Origin: Apostichopus japonicus
Lineage: Eukaryota; Echinodermata; Holothuroidea; Aspidochirotida; Stichopodidae
NCBI RefSeq assembly: GCF_037975245.1
Contig: NC_092579.1
Span: forward strand, 14,890,178-14,954,177
DNA length: 64,000 nucleotides
Direction: 5' to 3'
Part shown: in pieces, positions 11,889 through 23,784 of the stretch
Layout of the letters: every line of letters begins with the position of its first letter
Numbering within the stretch: position 1 is the first letter of the stretch
Made by a program: the position numbers and the translations under genes
The notes under the pieces: generated by a model
The model's database searches: none
What the model was told of the DNA's origin: nothing
What the model saw: only the letters and a program-made list of their open reading frames with translations

Positions 11889-12800
11889 GCACTTCTTCCT
11901 CCCCTTCCTATATTTGATTTTGACCTTCGACCAAAGCAATACCATTTCTACATAATTATTTAAACATATTTTACTAGTGAAGTTGCAGTGATGGCAAAGT
12001 CTCCTCCCCTTCCCATCCCTTGTTCCATTCCCTTCCTTCTCCAAGATCAACAAACGAAACACGTTAACACATATTTTGTACAATGCCTTTCGAGCATGCA
12101 GATTAAGAAGTAACAACTTAACTTGCTTTCCAAACTAAGGCATTCTATCTAATATTATTAAAAGCAAACTTAGCAGCTCTTATTTACCAATTTCATCCCG
12201 AAGGCCCCCCCCCCCCACAAAAACAAGAAATGATCGAAATGCACACATACACACATAAACACAAGAGAAATCTGAAATGACAAAGACAAAATTTTGTTGG
12301 TTGTTGCACGAAAGTGTAATACCATTGTAATATTGTAATATACACTTTTCTTTCCGACATGGTGTAATCAATATCATGTTAGTCACAGAGATGCATGCAC
12401 AATTGGCCAGATGTAGCCTGCGACAGCATCATGAAATAAACCATCCACTGTAAACTGCATGTTACTGTACAAGACGCTCTTAAGGTGTATCCTATATCTT
12501 CATCTGAGGATATTCAGATGGCTCTTTTAGAAACATATGGTAAACCCAAAAACCAGGAGGCAAACTTCTTCGGAACAGCAATAATAAGAAATAACATATT
12601 CCAACTGACAGCCTATCATCCTGAATATGATCCATCATTACCTTTAAGCATAGTAATAGCTTAATAATATTTGAACATTCATTTTCTCTTTTTACTAATA
12701 ACAGTTATAATAAAAAATAATCATAAAAAAATACAGCATTGCTTTTACAATTAATTTCTTCCATACTGTAGTCTCACACTAAATACATCCTAATGATGGA
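11889..12800. other. No gene; C-run
   Basis: Contains a C13-type run near 12205 and AT-rich DNA. Only short frames. Confidence 0.5.
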
Positions 12801-13530
12801 TTTATTTTAAAAGTCTCATTACAAAGACTTTTTAAGACACATTACTGGGATAACGCTTAAAACCAGCTGGTTGTGTTTCTTGCTAACGTTACGCATCCAT
12901 TACCTTACCAAAATAATGAAATTAATTAATTAATTATCAAATTATTTCACAAGACTGACATCAGTGCACTGCACTGGTGCACTGTCTAGTACAAATGCTG
13001 GAAATTATTTCTTCTTGCCAATATAAACCCAGTTAGCTAGTAAGTAATCAAAGATAATGATATCTGACCAGATTCTTAACTGCAAAGTAGGCTAGGTGAG
13101 GTACAATTATTACAATGGGCATATTTAAAGTATTGATATTTTGCTCACAAAGTATATGGATTGAAAACACAGAATTTTTATGAATGTAATGACATTAATG
13201 TAATGTTGGAAATACTAACACCATATGTTTTGTGCTCAAAGTGTAATAGTTCGTTAGGAATAGCTTCAAAATACAACCAGCTGTTTTCATTATCACGGTA
13301 TGGCAGTAGAGTGGATCGAACCATGAGTGGCTAAGGACAATCTTATCGTACACGAGAGAACCATCCCGGAGAGGATATCGGCAACAAGACCACCTGCAAG
13401 TCATAGCACACTTGTGTGGACAATATGAGTAGAATATTTAATTTTTACAATAAAAGGGTCTCTCTTTGAACTCAGTTTATGAGGTGAACCTAGTAACAGG
13501 ATGGCGAGACTGTGGAGTTAGTTCATCGTT
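12801..13530 (-). promoter_or_regulatory. Probable PDHA1 3' UTR with candidate poly(A) signals
   Basis: Downstream of the PDHA1 stop, a minus-strand ATTAAA lies at 13437-13442 (about 90 nt after the stop) and a canonical AATAAA at 12801-12806 (about 725 nt after it). Which one is used cannot be told from sequence. No other gene is visible here. Confidence 0.35.
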
Positions 13531-13692
13531 TCAGCTGGATGTGTGAACACTGAAAGCGTCGCAGCCACGTACTGTGTACTTTGGGGTATTGGCGTACACA
13601 TGTGTAAACGTCTCTGCTATTGCCGGCCTCGGGTCGGCCTTCGCCTTCACCACTGCTTCCTCAATTTCCTTGCGGACAGATTTATCGATATC
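13531..13692 (-). CDS. PDHA1: PDHA1 exon 9: C-terminus and stop
   Basis: Residues 339-391 plus TGA at 13533-13531. Begins [14 protein letters not shown], which aligns with the family's EID.EVRKEIE helix, and ends in a divergent tail. Acceptor TTTTTTTGTAG|GAT has a strong pyrimidine tract. Confidence 0.92.
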   Translation of the reverse strand, partial: DIDKSVRKEIEEAVVKAKADPRPAIAETFTHVYANTPKYTVRGCDAFSVHTSS

Positions 13693-16600
13693 CTACAAAA
13701 AAATCACAAAAGTAAAATAAATTTTTAGTGATTGAAAATTGAAATGTCATTTTGATTTAGACTTTGATATGGAAATTTCTTCAGGTGCTTCAATCTAGGA
13801 AAACGACTCGAAGAACAACAACACAGACTACACTTGTTAGTGACTACAGACTGATGTTTTCTCGTTCTGATACCGACAAACATACAAGGCATTATTTCAG
13901 ATTAGAATTTTGATAGCAGCACTTCTGGTTGGTCTTCCTTCATCGTGACAGCGATACTGAAATATGGCCCACACATCTGTGTCAGTTATCTATTGCTGAT
14001 AATCACTGGTCCTTTTTTGCTTGTTTGACAAGGAGAAATACAAATACTAAAGACAAACCAAGTAATGACAAATAAGTCTACATTTTAATAGTCTTTAAAT
14101 ATATTTGGTTTGAATGTCACAGACAGCAAAAAGAGGTGTTAACTTGTTTATTTACTGCATAGATTGATGGGAAACCATCTCTGGGGCAGACCCTGTCTAG
14201 GGCACCCTCTGATATAGTGTTTGTATGCAAATATACTTCCATAATTTCAGATTACTGCAAAAAGAAACAATTTTGTTTAAAAGGTTAAATCCATCAATTT
14301 TATCCTGATAACCACGGCTTAAACTCAGACATGTATTTCTGTGTCCTATCATATTAAATTTCCAACCTGATCTGTTATAGCTGCTTGATTTCCTTTTCTT
14401 ACTTTCAAACTTATTTGTATTTACATGCAGATGTGCTGTTAGGTGCAGCTCTTTCAGATTCATTCATAACTGCAAAGAGAGACATTTTTGACATTGTATT
14501 TACTGTCACCTTCGATATTGGATGAGCTACGAGTTAAACCTAACTCATTTAATATTCCTTAGCTGTATGTATCGACTGTACACTAGTGTCTAATTGCCGA
14601 CGGTAGCAAGCTGTGTGTATTTTCTGGGATCGAAGGTGGTGTCTAACACTTCTGTTACACCTAATTCGAAACTAGGTCAGATTACCGGCATGAGACGTTT
14701 CTTTGTGTGCGAGTCTTCACTCCCTTTAAGGAGAGTTGATTATAGCAAGTATTTACAATCACTCTGAATTGAATATTCTATGTGTATTGATGTGGACAAA
14801 AAGCATACATTAAAGAGATGATTGTAGCAGGTATTTACAATCACTCTGAATTGAATATTCAAGGCATATTGAATATCATTGAATATTCAATGGCCATACC
14901 AGAACATCCACATTTGCTGTCAAATACACATAGATACATATTTACAAGGTGATGAACATGCAGTAACTCTATATGCCCTTTGACTGGACCATGTTCCCAT
15001 TCCTCTTCAACCAACCCTAACCCAATCACACCACCCTCCTCCCTCCCTCCCCACCAACAGCTCTAGAAAGACAATGAATCAATACCTTAAGTTCCTCCTC
15101 TGTAGTAAGATTCAATTCAATGATCTTCTGTTTGAAGCTAATGATGGGATCTCTTTGCTGTCTGATCTCTTGTACTTCCTCTCTTGTCCTGTAACTTGTA
15201 CCGGGGTCACTCATGCTGTGTCCATGGTAACGATAAGTCTCCACTTCAAGAACCAACGGTCCCTTTGAATATCAAAAGTATCAAAATTGCATTCAAAATA
15301 ATGTTTTATCCATGACTATTCCAATCTTGAGGGAGTTCCAATTATGTGTGCATAACCAGAGGTATCAAGAGCTAGGTCAGCCCAACTCCCCCCACCCTCC
15401 CCACAGGACCCCCCACCCTCCCCACAGGAAAATTACAAGGCTCGTTTTTCACACTGTCATTTTTATTTCAGTGTATTATTTATTCTTTAACATATATTTC
15501 CCTGGCCGATAACTATACTCTTGTTCCCTCTAATCGACTCCAGGCACTCGGGTGTAGCCCCCCCCCCCCCACCCCCTGCCACCTCGTTAGGCCTGTGCAT
15601 TTAACACAAGGCCCAGTCAGAAAAACACTAAGCTACAACTCCCAAACAAAAATTAAAAATACAGCTTTAAAGGTATTTTCCAAATGCAGAAACTAAAATG
15701 CTCTAGGGAAGACAACAATATTCCCTCATAGCTAATTAATCTATGTTGCCCAAACAGCATGACGAAAACTGCCAAAGTGTTTGATGTACATTAAATTGAC
15801 ATAATCTTGACAGTCTGCAATTTGACTGAGTACAGTTCTTGTACTTTGCAATTTAACAAAATATCCTTTCAATACCATCTCACATATATGATAGCAATTT
15901 GAAATTGATTTACTTATCATTTCTCTCTTGGAGCAATTTCATGTTTTGTCATAAAGTGATGGATAACACGTAACAAGAAGAATCTTCACAGTTTGTTAAA
16001 TTACTAAATCCATGTGAAGATATTGATAAATAAAGTTTGTAATTTGATAAGATATCATTTTAGAGCCAAGTGTTGAATTCCTCATTTACTAGCAAAAAAA
16101 GGGGGGTGGGGGGATTAATCAATATATGTTTTCATCAATATATGATTAATCAATCATTGTGTTGAAACTTGCTAACATATGTACAGTACAATATTAACAG
16201 TTAAATGGCACCTTACAATTTCCAGTTCCACTTGAATTTTGGGTTATTTCAAAAGCTTTTTGTTACATATATGCTAACATAGCAAAAGGTGCATGATTGT
16301 CAGCCAACCAAATGTAGTGCTAATTGGTTTGTTTCATCCTCTTACCTTGCCTGAGAGGCAGTAATCCTTTGAAAATTTGGTTGCCTCCCTGACTGCAATT
16401 ACATCCATTCCGTCAATCTGAAGAGAGGAGGATAAAATGTTTTACTTGCAGGATGTGAAAAGTAGGTTCGAAGGACTGATTCTCATTAACATGAGGCAGT
16501 CATTTCTTCATTACGTTAACAGATCTCATGTAACAAAAACATCAACATCTTTCATTTTGATCTTTCTCCTTAGGCATGAAAACTAAGGAAATAAAACCAT

Positions 16601-19600
16601 TTTTGTTTTTAATTATTAGTGGACTAACAACATTAATATACAGCATATCAGTAACATATCACCTTGACTGAACTGTCTATAACATATAAAACTTATCTTC
16701 CAAAGATCTATCATTGGAATGGTTGTTTGAAACTTAATCAAGCCCTTTATACTTAAAATCAATCAGCACAGCAATGTATATTTACCTACATTGACACCAC
16801 TTCTGAGAAAGAAATATTCAGAAAACTTGGATTCTTCGTTTGAAGTCTCCTTTCCCGATGTGATGTTGGTGTCCCTTCTATTGCACTATTGCACCACTGT
16901 GACACTACGCAATCATGCTTAGGCATGAAAACTAAGTCAATAAACCCATTTTTGTTTTTAATTATTAGTGGACAAACAACATTTATAATTAAACAGTAAC
17001 ATTTCACCTTGACTGAACTGTCTATAACATTTAAAACTTATTTTCCAAAGATCTATCATTGGGAATGATCGTTTGAAACTTAATCAAGCCCTACTTTATA
17101 CTTGAAATCAAATCAGCACAGCATATTTATCTCCCTACATTGACACCACTTCTGAGGAGGAGATATTCAGAAAACTTGGATTCTTCACTTTCGCTTCTCC
17201 TTTCCCGATGTGACGTTGTTTTCCCTTCTCTATTGCACCATTACACCATTATTTCCCATTGTACCAGCGGTACTCATTCTACCAATGTCTTACCCATATG
17301 CCAGGTATGTAATCCCCTCGTGTGTAATAGTCTGTTGAAGCAGCTGCTCTGTCCACCGCAGTGCCCATGCCATATTTGTTATTTTCACAGACAAATATCG
17401 CTGGAAGATCCCACAGTTTTGCCATGTTGAAAGCTTCGAAGATTTGACCCTGGTTGGCAGCACCATCCCCGTAGAGCGTGACGCATACGGTCTTCTCGTC
17501 TCTGTATTGGTGGGCGAGAGCGATTCCAGCTCCGAGGGGAACCTGCAAATACAACGGATGATGAGCTAGATAAATGTTGAGATTGGAGACAACAGAATCA
17601 TGATAATGGAGCAATGAATGAATGGAAGAAATGAACTACATATATGCAAAATTTACACACTAATGAATTAAAAAAAAGAGGGACATTTTTAAGGAAAGCT
17701 AATTATGCCAGGTAAACTTAATTCTTCTCCTGCTGTAAGCAGACAACTCAATAGCTGGTTAACGAATGCATGGCATGTTTAAAATGCGTAGGTGATGAAT
17801 ATATAAATCCCAAGCAAATACAAGAGAGAGCTGCTTTCTTATCATTAACAACAAACTTTAAGCTACATTTGTTGATATCTCTGAGAGATTGGGGTAAGAG
17901 AGGTTGAAGCGGGTGGGGGGGGGGGGGACATTGAGCTGAATTCACAAAAAGTTCTAGTATACCATACGACCTACTACATGCAGGTTTTAACAAACTATCA
18001 ATCCTTCATCTGGTTCTGAAATCAAAGAGTAGACACAAACAGGAATTAAATGAGCAAATTTACAAATCATACAATTTTTTGCTGGGAAAGTACTTCTTAA
18101 TATTCAGTAACATCAACTTAATTTGCAATGTCAAGACATTCCTGGTTCAAAGCTTACCTGAGCACCGACTATACCATTTCCTCCATAAAAGTTCTTGGCA
18201 TACATATGCATGGAGCCGCCCTTGCCCTTCGCACATCCTGTTTTACGACCTGTAGAACACACAGACAAATACTTAACAAAATGGAGACAACATTTTGGAC
18301 AGAATAATCCTTAGCCAATCAATTGTGCCACCAATAACTGATAAAAAAATGTCACTAAAGATCTGTAATCATTGAGTCGTAGTGAAAATGGCTGCCTTTT
18401 TTCAAAATACTCCCCTGGATAATTCCCTCTTGTTGCAAGATATCCATCCATGTTTAACATTACCATCGCATGGTTAGGGAAGTACTTTTGCAGTTCAAAT
18501 CTTGAAGACCAAGAAATTTGTTTTATTTTAAAGGCATTGAAGAGTCACCCCAAACCGCGTGCAGCGCTCTGTAAAAGTCAATTTTCCGTTGCTTGCGAGT
18601 GGAAGTTTTCTTCTTGTCGCTACAAAATACAGACAGTAATGAAACGTGATACCTTGTTATCTTTTATCTAAACCTGAGTTGTCCTTCGCTGCTATGTACA
18701 CTGTGTTGTGTGTATTGAGCGTAGCTGTATGTATTGACTGTACACTAGTGTCTAATTACCGACGGTAGCAAGCTGTGTGTGTATTTTCTGGAACTGATGG
18801 TGATGTCTATCACTTCTGTTACACCTCATTCGAAACTAGGTCAGATTACCGGCATGAGACGTATCTTTGTGCGTGAGTCTTCACACCCTTTAAGCAATTC
18901 TTGAAACTAAGAATATTCTATGCATAAAATAGATAACTGCCATGCATCTAAAGATGCATATATGATGTATTAAGTTTACACTTTGCCAAGCATTTCCAGG
19001 TATGCTATTTACACTGCAATTTTAGAAATCAGAAGAAACTGAGGATATTTGCCCCTTGGGGCTTGAAACATAGACCTACAATTCAAAAAGCATATTAGGA
19101 GAGTCACATGGCAGATATCTTGCCTATTTAAAAGACAAACTAAGCATGGCAACCAATACCAAAACAAAACTTGGCATTAAAATATTTCACTTTTTAGAAT
19201 TATCACATATTTAAAACTAAACTAGGTTACGGTTTATAAAGCCAACAATTACAGTATCCATCCACAAAATGCCATTTCCTCATGTGATGAGAATCATGCC
19301 TTCATAACACTAAATACAACCTTACTTGATGTGAGAGGGTAGAATAACCTACCTGTTAATTCGGCCAAAATTCCATGGGCAGATATACCTCGCATGTAAG
19401 CCCAACCGTGGGCCCTATAAGCTGTGATAACTGCATCATCTAAAGTCAAGGCATTCTGTATACCTACACAGCAAGCTTCCTAGAGTTAAAATGAAGTCAG
19501 ATATTGACAAATGATCAAGAGAACTGGACAACCAATAAGTGGGAGATTCAAAAGTAGATAAAGCAGATTAGGTAGCAGAAAGAAGATAAGGTCGGATATT

Positions 19601-22600
19601 GACCAATAACTGATTACAAATCAACCAGCTGAAGATACAATTTCATAATTTCATAACGTCAGCTACAAATGATGTGATCCACTGATGAAATACCAACCAA
19701 AATGGAAGAAGCGAAAAATCAGGGAAACGTTTAATGCGATCCTCTTCAAAACTTGGACCGAGGCAGTTGTGGAAAGAACTGCAAAAGAATCATGTAATGT
19801 CAACCAGCTGCTAATCTTGTTATTAAGTTCAGTAATGACTTCTGGCTATTGTTTTATTTTTAACAAAGTTTATATAACTGTCAAAAGCTTAACATCAACT
19901 TTAAAGCATTTGTTTCGTCATTGTGGAAGATCTCTCAGTAATATGTTCATGATTTTCTTAGAACGCTTGTAACGGTAACTTTTCTCTGTGACATAAAATG
20001 AGAGAGTTAACCTCTCGTGGGTTTTGGTACCATCTGCTGATGCTTCCCTGTTGCTTCACTTTATCATCCCTTCAATAGTACTAGCTTCAAACACTTCTGT
20101 CTAGATCTCGGTTTCCCAAACTGTCTGGGTCCAGGACGTCAACTCTGTTTCGAGACAATATGTGGTGGGTCCCACTACTCCGTCCCAGGCTATTTTGTGG
20201 CATTTCTCTCTGCTTGACCAGTTAAATGCCAGTGAAAGGAATTCATGTACACAATAGTACTAACAGAATCCACAATTTCTTAGTCTGTAAACTAGTCCAA
20301 TAATTTTGTAACTGTAAGTGGCTGGGTTGCTTTTCATACCCATTTTCTTCTTCTCACCATATTCAATCGTTTTTTTTTATCTGCTGTTTGTTCTCTACAA
20401 AAACTATGAAATACAAATTATTTTGTGTTCATACAAAACAGGCATACTTACGTACAGCAGCTTCTATAGTTAAGAATGATAGCTTCTTCACCTCTGATTT
20501 AAATGCACTGTAGTCTAGGATATATGTACATAACCTCTGATATGTAATTTTAGCAGGTCTAGGGGAAAGTGCTGATGTATCTTGTGAAAATAAAGGCTAT
20601 TTCTAAAGAGAAATTGGCAGCGCTAGCAAAGGAGTTTGTCGGAATTTTAGCAACGTGTTCCTAACCTGCTTAGCTGTTACAGTAGTAGTATGGAAGCATC
20701 TAAGCTTCTTCTTGAAAGAATTTATCAAGAAGCATTTTTGACATGTACTGCATTTGTTATTTAAGCAGGGGTATGTAGCTAGTTTGTAGCTTCAACAGTT
20801 AATGATGATAGATGATTTATCTCTGATATATGCATAGGATAGGCTAGAATAGGTACAGTGCCTCTGTTTTGGAATTTTAGCAGGTCTTTGGAAAAGTAGC
20901 TAGTTTGTACTTTCAACAGTTAATGACGATAGATGAGTTATCTCTGATATATGCATAGGATAGGGTAGTGCCTTTGTATTGGAAGTTTAGCAGGTCTTTG
21001 GGAAAGTAGCTGGTTTTTAGCTTCTACTGTTAATGATGATAGCTGATTCATCTCTGACATATGTAAAGTAGTAGTAGGATATGCACAGTGCCTCTGTGTT
21101 GGAAGTTTAGCAGGTCTAGGAAAAGTGTTGCTATTTGAATGGGTTGAAAACGAATAACTTTTCTCACAATTATCTCAAGATATTAATCCTCTTTTATAAC
21201 AATGTAACAAGTAGATTAAGTAACAAGTTAGCTACTGTTCAAAACCTATGGGAAAGTGAGCAAGATTAAGCTGCAAAACCTAAGCAGCTGGATTAAAACT
21301 TTCTAGAATGACTTTACCTGTCCAGAGTAAAGATGACAGAAACCTCTGATCTCCTTTGACTTGTATAGAGTACCAGCGGCTGTCTCCATCCTCCTGATGA
21401 CCTGCATCTCCCTGTAGTACTTCAGAGCTTCATCTCTTGTCAGCACTGTGTTGGTTTCTGGGCCATCATCTAATTTATGCAGTTTGAAGTCCTGTGTAAA
21501 ACCAAGACAACTTTTTTTTTCAATTAAACTCAAACTCAGCTAGATGGTTAGAATGTCGATACAGTAACTACATTGTCACATGTTGACTTCCACTAGACCA
21601 TAGCCAAAAGGATGAGTGCAACATTGGGTTGTGCTCAATGTAAAACAGTTACATAATACACACATTTTCAGTTTCCAATCAATGTTCATTTTATGATTAT
21701 ATTTTATTTAAAGTACTGTATATACAGTATAGTAGCTTTATAGCTAAAACCTGTGCAGTTGTTAAGTTAAGTACAATTATGTATTGTTTGCTACCATAGT
21801 GGTCAGCATATAAAATTTTACAAATCTTGTTACGCAGTCCAAACCATGTACAGCTCGAGACCCTTCTGTACTGTACTATCCCCAATAAAAGTGCAGTACT
21901 TACCTAACAATTAATAATCAGCAGTTATTTTTGCTACGCTTAAGCGACAACAAATGTGGGAGAAACCCGCAAGGGCTTATCGATTACAACTTACACCATC
22001 GGGTGGCTTCCCATTCAACATTTTAACTCAAATTTGGAATCTTTTCAATTTAGAAATTCATTTCAGATGGGAAAACTGTAGATACTCTTGGATGAAAAAC
22101 CCACCTTACTATGTCCCGGCTGGGAATCGAACCCCGAACCTCCCGATTGCTAAGCCTCATTGCCTCAAATGCCACCCCCTATATCCACTCGGCCACAGCA
22201 CCTGTTTCAATCCACTCAGCCACAGCACCGGTGAAGCTTCAGCTTGAGTTCTTTTGTAATTTCGAACCAGATTTTTAGTACAGTAGTCTCTTTACATGAG
22301 CAGTAATGTGAATGATAACAAGAGACAAAGACATCTAAATTTTACTTACCAAAACTGTCACATTGGCTTCATTGACTGTACTGCTATAACATCTTAGAAA
22401 TTTCCACGATACAGCTTTCTATAGAATTTCAAATATTAACAGTAATTAGTGATTAAACAAATTATTTAAACCAATTCAAAGATTTGCAAATCACTTGCAA
22501 TATAGTTTATACCTTCATGGTTTACTGTGTTTCACTCACAATTTGTTTGCATCAATGCCTAACATCACGATGAATCTCCAACCAAATGAACCATGACATT

Positions 22601-23405
22601 GCAGTCATCAACTACTGTATTCATAAAGTTTTGCTTAGTCTACATTCAAATTTTGTATGTGTATATAAAACAGGATTATACCATATATACTATGTAATGG
22701 CAGCATGCAATGGTTCATGGTATTGTCAGATGACAACTGAGTTTTGGTATTCACTACTTAGGTGAATCTAGGCAATACAAGTATGATGGTATACAGTGAA
22801 TTCAAATGCAGCAAATTGAAAAAGTAGTTACAATTTGACTAATAAAAACAGCAACTACAGTGTCTGTCCATGCAGCTACATATTTATAACACAGTACGCG
22901 AATTTAGGGAACTCGCAAAATGACCATAATTAACAACTTTACTTTCGAAGTAAAGTTTGCTTATTTCAATTGTTATAATGTTTTCATGGATATTCTAAGA
23001 TCTACCACTGAGTAACATAAGAAACATATCAGTTTAAACTTTAAAAGTTAGTTTCATAATATAGGCTAGCTAAGTTTAAGAATATCATAGTGATTTGTAA
23101 CAAATGACCTCATCTTTGCAAAATGCTGGGGAAGTTGAAAGGATTTTTTCCCACAATTTTAGCAGAAGGGGTACACTCGGCTTGCCAAACTTGTTCATGT
23201 TACGCCTTTGAAAGTGTAACGTCAGTCCTAACTCAGGCTAGGCCTTTGGCTATCTGTAACTTACACTAAGTTACTGTACATTATAACTAGTATACTGCTA
23301 CTACTAGGAATAGGCAGGCTAGGAATAGGATGTAGTGAGGGAATACATCACCTTTGCGGAGGAGTGACCGGTACTAGTTATTCTAGCGGCGATTGAAGAC
23401 AACAT
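13531..23405 (-). CDS. PDHA1: Pyruvate dehydrogenase E1 component subunit alpha, mitochondrial (nine coding exons, complete)
   Basis: Joined exons: 23405-23352, 22418-22350, 21491-21318, 19479-19353, 18249-18158, 17542-17294, 16417-16346, 15262-15086, 13692-13531 (complement). All introns are GT-AG and phases agree; total 1176 nt, 391 residues, against 390 in human. The product is the TPP-binding alpha chain of the mitochondrial pyruvate dehydrogenase complex, which decarboxylates pyruvate with E1-beta and passes the acetyl group to E2 lipoyl. Visible: an Arg/Ser-rich transit peptide (about residues 1-30), the GFCHL active-site His at 94, AYRAHGW around 125, GDG at 197-199 with NN at 226-227 (TPP motif), and [16 protein letters not shown] with phosphoserine sites 1 and 2 at 295 and 302. 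Site 3 (human Ser232) is Ala234. Family identity comes from recognition of conserved blocks; exon limits were read by eye. Confidence 0.95.
13693..15085. other. PDHA1 intron 8
   Basis: Holds a truncated 171-bp copy of the TTAAAGGG-TIR element at 14559-14729, and just beyond it a short direct duplication (about 14738-14780 and 14820-14862) sharing the words GTATTTACAATCACTCTG and AATTGAATATTC. A CCTCCCTCC run lies near the exon 8 donor. No coding exon seen. Confidence 0.7.
14559..14729 (-). mobile_element. TTAAAGGG-TIR miniature element, truncated copy
   Basis: Matches only the half of the family that ends in GAGTCTTCACTCCCTTTAA. The other half and its TIR are missing. Confidence 0.8.
15086..15262 (-). 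CDS. PDHA1: PDHA1 exon 8: phosphorylation loop
   Basis: Residues 280-338. Contains [20 protein letters not shown], the loop in which PDH kinases phosphorylate sites 1 and 2 (Ser295 and Ser302 here). Starts with GGA CCG after CAAAG; ends CTTAAG|GTATTG, a usable but non-consensus donor. Continuation past the donor is not conserved, supporting the splice. Confidence 0.95.
16346..16417 (-). CDS. PDHA1: PDHA1 exon 7
   Basis: Residues 256-279, reading [15 protein letters not shown] and then DYCLSGK. Matches the conserved VDGMD...REAT segment between the TPP site and the regulatory loop. Acceptor CTTCAG|ATT, donor AAG|GTAAGA. Too short to stand out as an open reading frame. Confidence 0.95.
16571..17255. 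repeat. Tandem duplication of about 349 bp in PDHA1 intron 6
   Basis: Copy 1 begins at 16571 and copy 2 at 16920, both with TAGGCATGAAAACTAAG; the word ATTGACACCACTTCTGAG recurs at the same offset. Copies differ by scattered substitutions and small indels, so the event is not very recent. Copy 2 ends about 38 bp from the exon 6 donor. The short open frames here are not conserved. Confidence 0.85.
17294..17542 (-). CDS. PDHA1: PDHA1 exon 6: thiamine pyrophosphate motif
   Basis: Residues 173-255, the largest exon (249 nt). Carries [26 protein letters not shown] and ENNKYGMGT: the GDG...NN motif that binds Mg-TPP. After GMGT the family's Ser (human Ser232, site 3) is Ala234, codon [16 protein letters not shown] follows as in the family. 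Acceptor TTGCAG|GTT, donor TGG|GTAAGA, 38 bp from the edge of a duplicated intron segment. Confidence 0.96.
18158..18249 (-). CDS. PDHA1: PDHA1 exon 5: [12 protein letters not shown] block
   Basis: Residues 142-172. Starts with the two bases that complete Gly142, then [16 protein letters not shown] and [12 protein letters not shown], nearly identical to the human block. Acceptor CTACAG|GTCG, donor CAG|GTAAGC. Confidence 0.95.
18527..18893 (-). mobile_element. TTAAAGGG-TIR miniature element, copy in PDHA1 intron 4
   Basis: The ends are imperfect inverted repeats (TTTAAAGGCATTGAAGA and, complemented, TTAAAGGGTGTGAAGACTC). It is the inverse of the 4256-4618 copy along its whole ~365 bp. No coding capacity; a MITE of unassigned superfamily. 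Confidence 0.8.
19353..19479 (-). CDS. PDHA1: PDHA1 exon 4: TAYRAHGW block
   Basis: Residues 100-142, the last codon being split after its first base. Encodes [23 protein letters not shown] and ILAELTG. The family's Tyr-Arg pair that contacts TPP is present. Acceptor CTCTAG|GAA, donor ACAG|GTAGGT. Confidence 0.95.
20450..21122. repeat. Minisatellite, ~110-122 bp unit, in PDHA1 intron 3
   Basis: Units start at about 20774, 20895 and 21006 with GTAGCTRGTTT and end with TTTAGCAGGTCTWGG. A more diverged relative lies at 20450-20575. Each unit holds an AGTTAATGATGATAG word and CTCTGATATATG. Confidence 0.8.
21318..21491 (-). CDS. PDHA1: PDHA1 exon 3: N-terminal TPP-domain region with active-site His
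   Basis: Residues 42-99. Contains [16 protein letters not shown] and [12 protein letters not shown], both strongly conserved in E1-alpha. His94 corresponds to human precursor His92. Acceptor ACACAG|GAC, donor CAG|GTAAAG. Confidence 0.95.
21940..22205 (-). mobile_element. tRNA-derived SINE in PDHA1 intron 2
   Basis: On the minus strand an A box, TGGCCGAGTGG, within 22185-22201 is followed by a B box, GGTTCGATTCCCA, at 22133-22121. The spacing suits a Ser/Leu-type tRNA with a long variable arm. The would-be acceptor stem does not close, so this is not a functional tRNA. The tRNA-like head is followed by a ~170-bp unrelated body. A second A-box-like copy (plus-strand CCACTCAGCCACAGCACC) lies just upstream at about 22210-22230. 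Confidence 0.75.
22350..22418 (-). CDS. PDHA1: PDHA1 exon 2: end of transit peptide and start of mature chain
   Basis: Residues 19-41. Acceptor CTATAG|AAAGCT has a weak pyrimidine tract; donor TTG|GTAAGT is strong. An in-frame TAG just upstream forces an intron there. The LRCYSST stretch resembles a processing-protease site (Arg two or three residues before the cut). It joins in phase to [10 protein letters not shown] in exon 3. Confidence 0.8.
23352..23405 (-). CDS. PDHA1: PDHA1 exon 1: start codon and transit peptide
   Basis: Residues 1-18. ATG at 23405-23403 opens a short Ser/Ala/Arg-rich stretch ([10 protein letters not shown]...) typical of a mitochondrial presequence. Donor AAG|GTGATG at 23351; GTGATG is a weaker donor than GTAAGT. 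The start was chosen because its phase joins exon 2 and brings total length to the family norm. This is the least conserved exon. Confidence 0.75.
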
Positions 23406-23784
23406 TTTGCAGCTAAGTGTTACAGGTTAGCATAAAACAAAAAGGTTCCCTAACATTACTTAATTAGCCTAGCTGATGGTAATGCTTCAAGCGTAATTTA
23501 CACTGCTCACACTGTACTAATTGCAACGCAGTCAACAACACAATAAATGTATGATGTGCTGTTATCAGTATCAGACCTCGGAGACACCGCTGCGAAGTTA
23601 GTTACTTATTCCGCGTTCCTCGTTAATACATTCGCGAATGAGTAACTGCTACCTATTCAGTTACTTATTCGACAATGCTATCGACGTAATACCTATGGCA
23701 AACCGAATGCTATCTTACAAGATGTGCAAGATTTGGTCATAGAAAGCCAGATTTTAGTGTATTTTCCGAAAATAAAAGAGGTTT

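Noticed and set aside
13543-13728. 61-codon + ORF
   Set aside because: Antisense shadow of PDHA1 exon 9.
22085-22205. A functional tRNA gene
   Set aside because: A and B boxes are good but the acceptor stem does not pair and a long SINE body follows.
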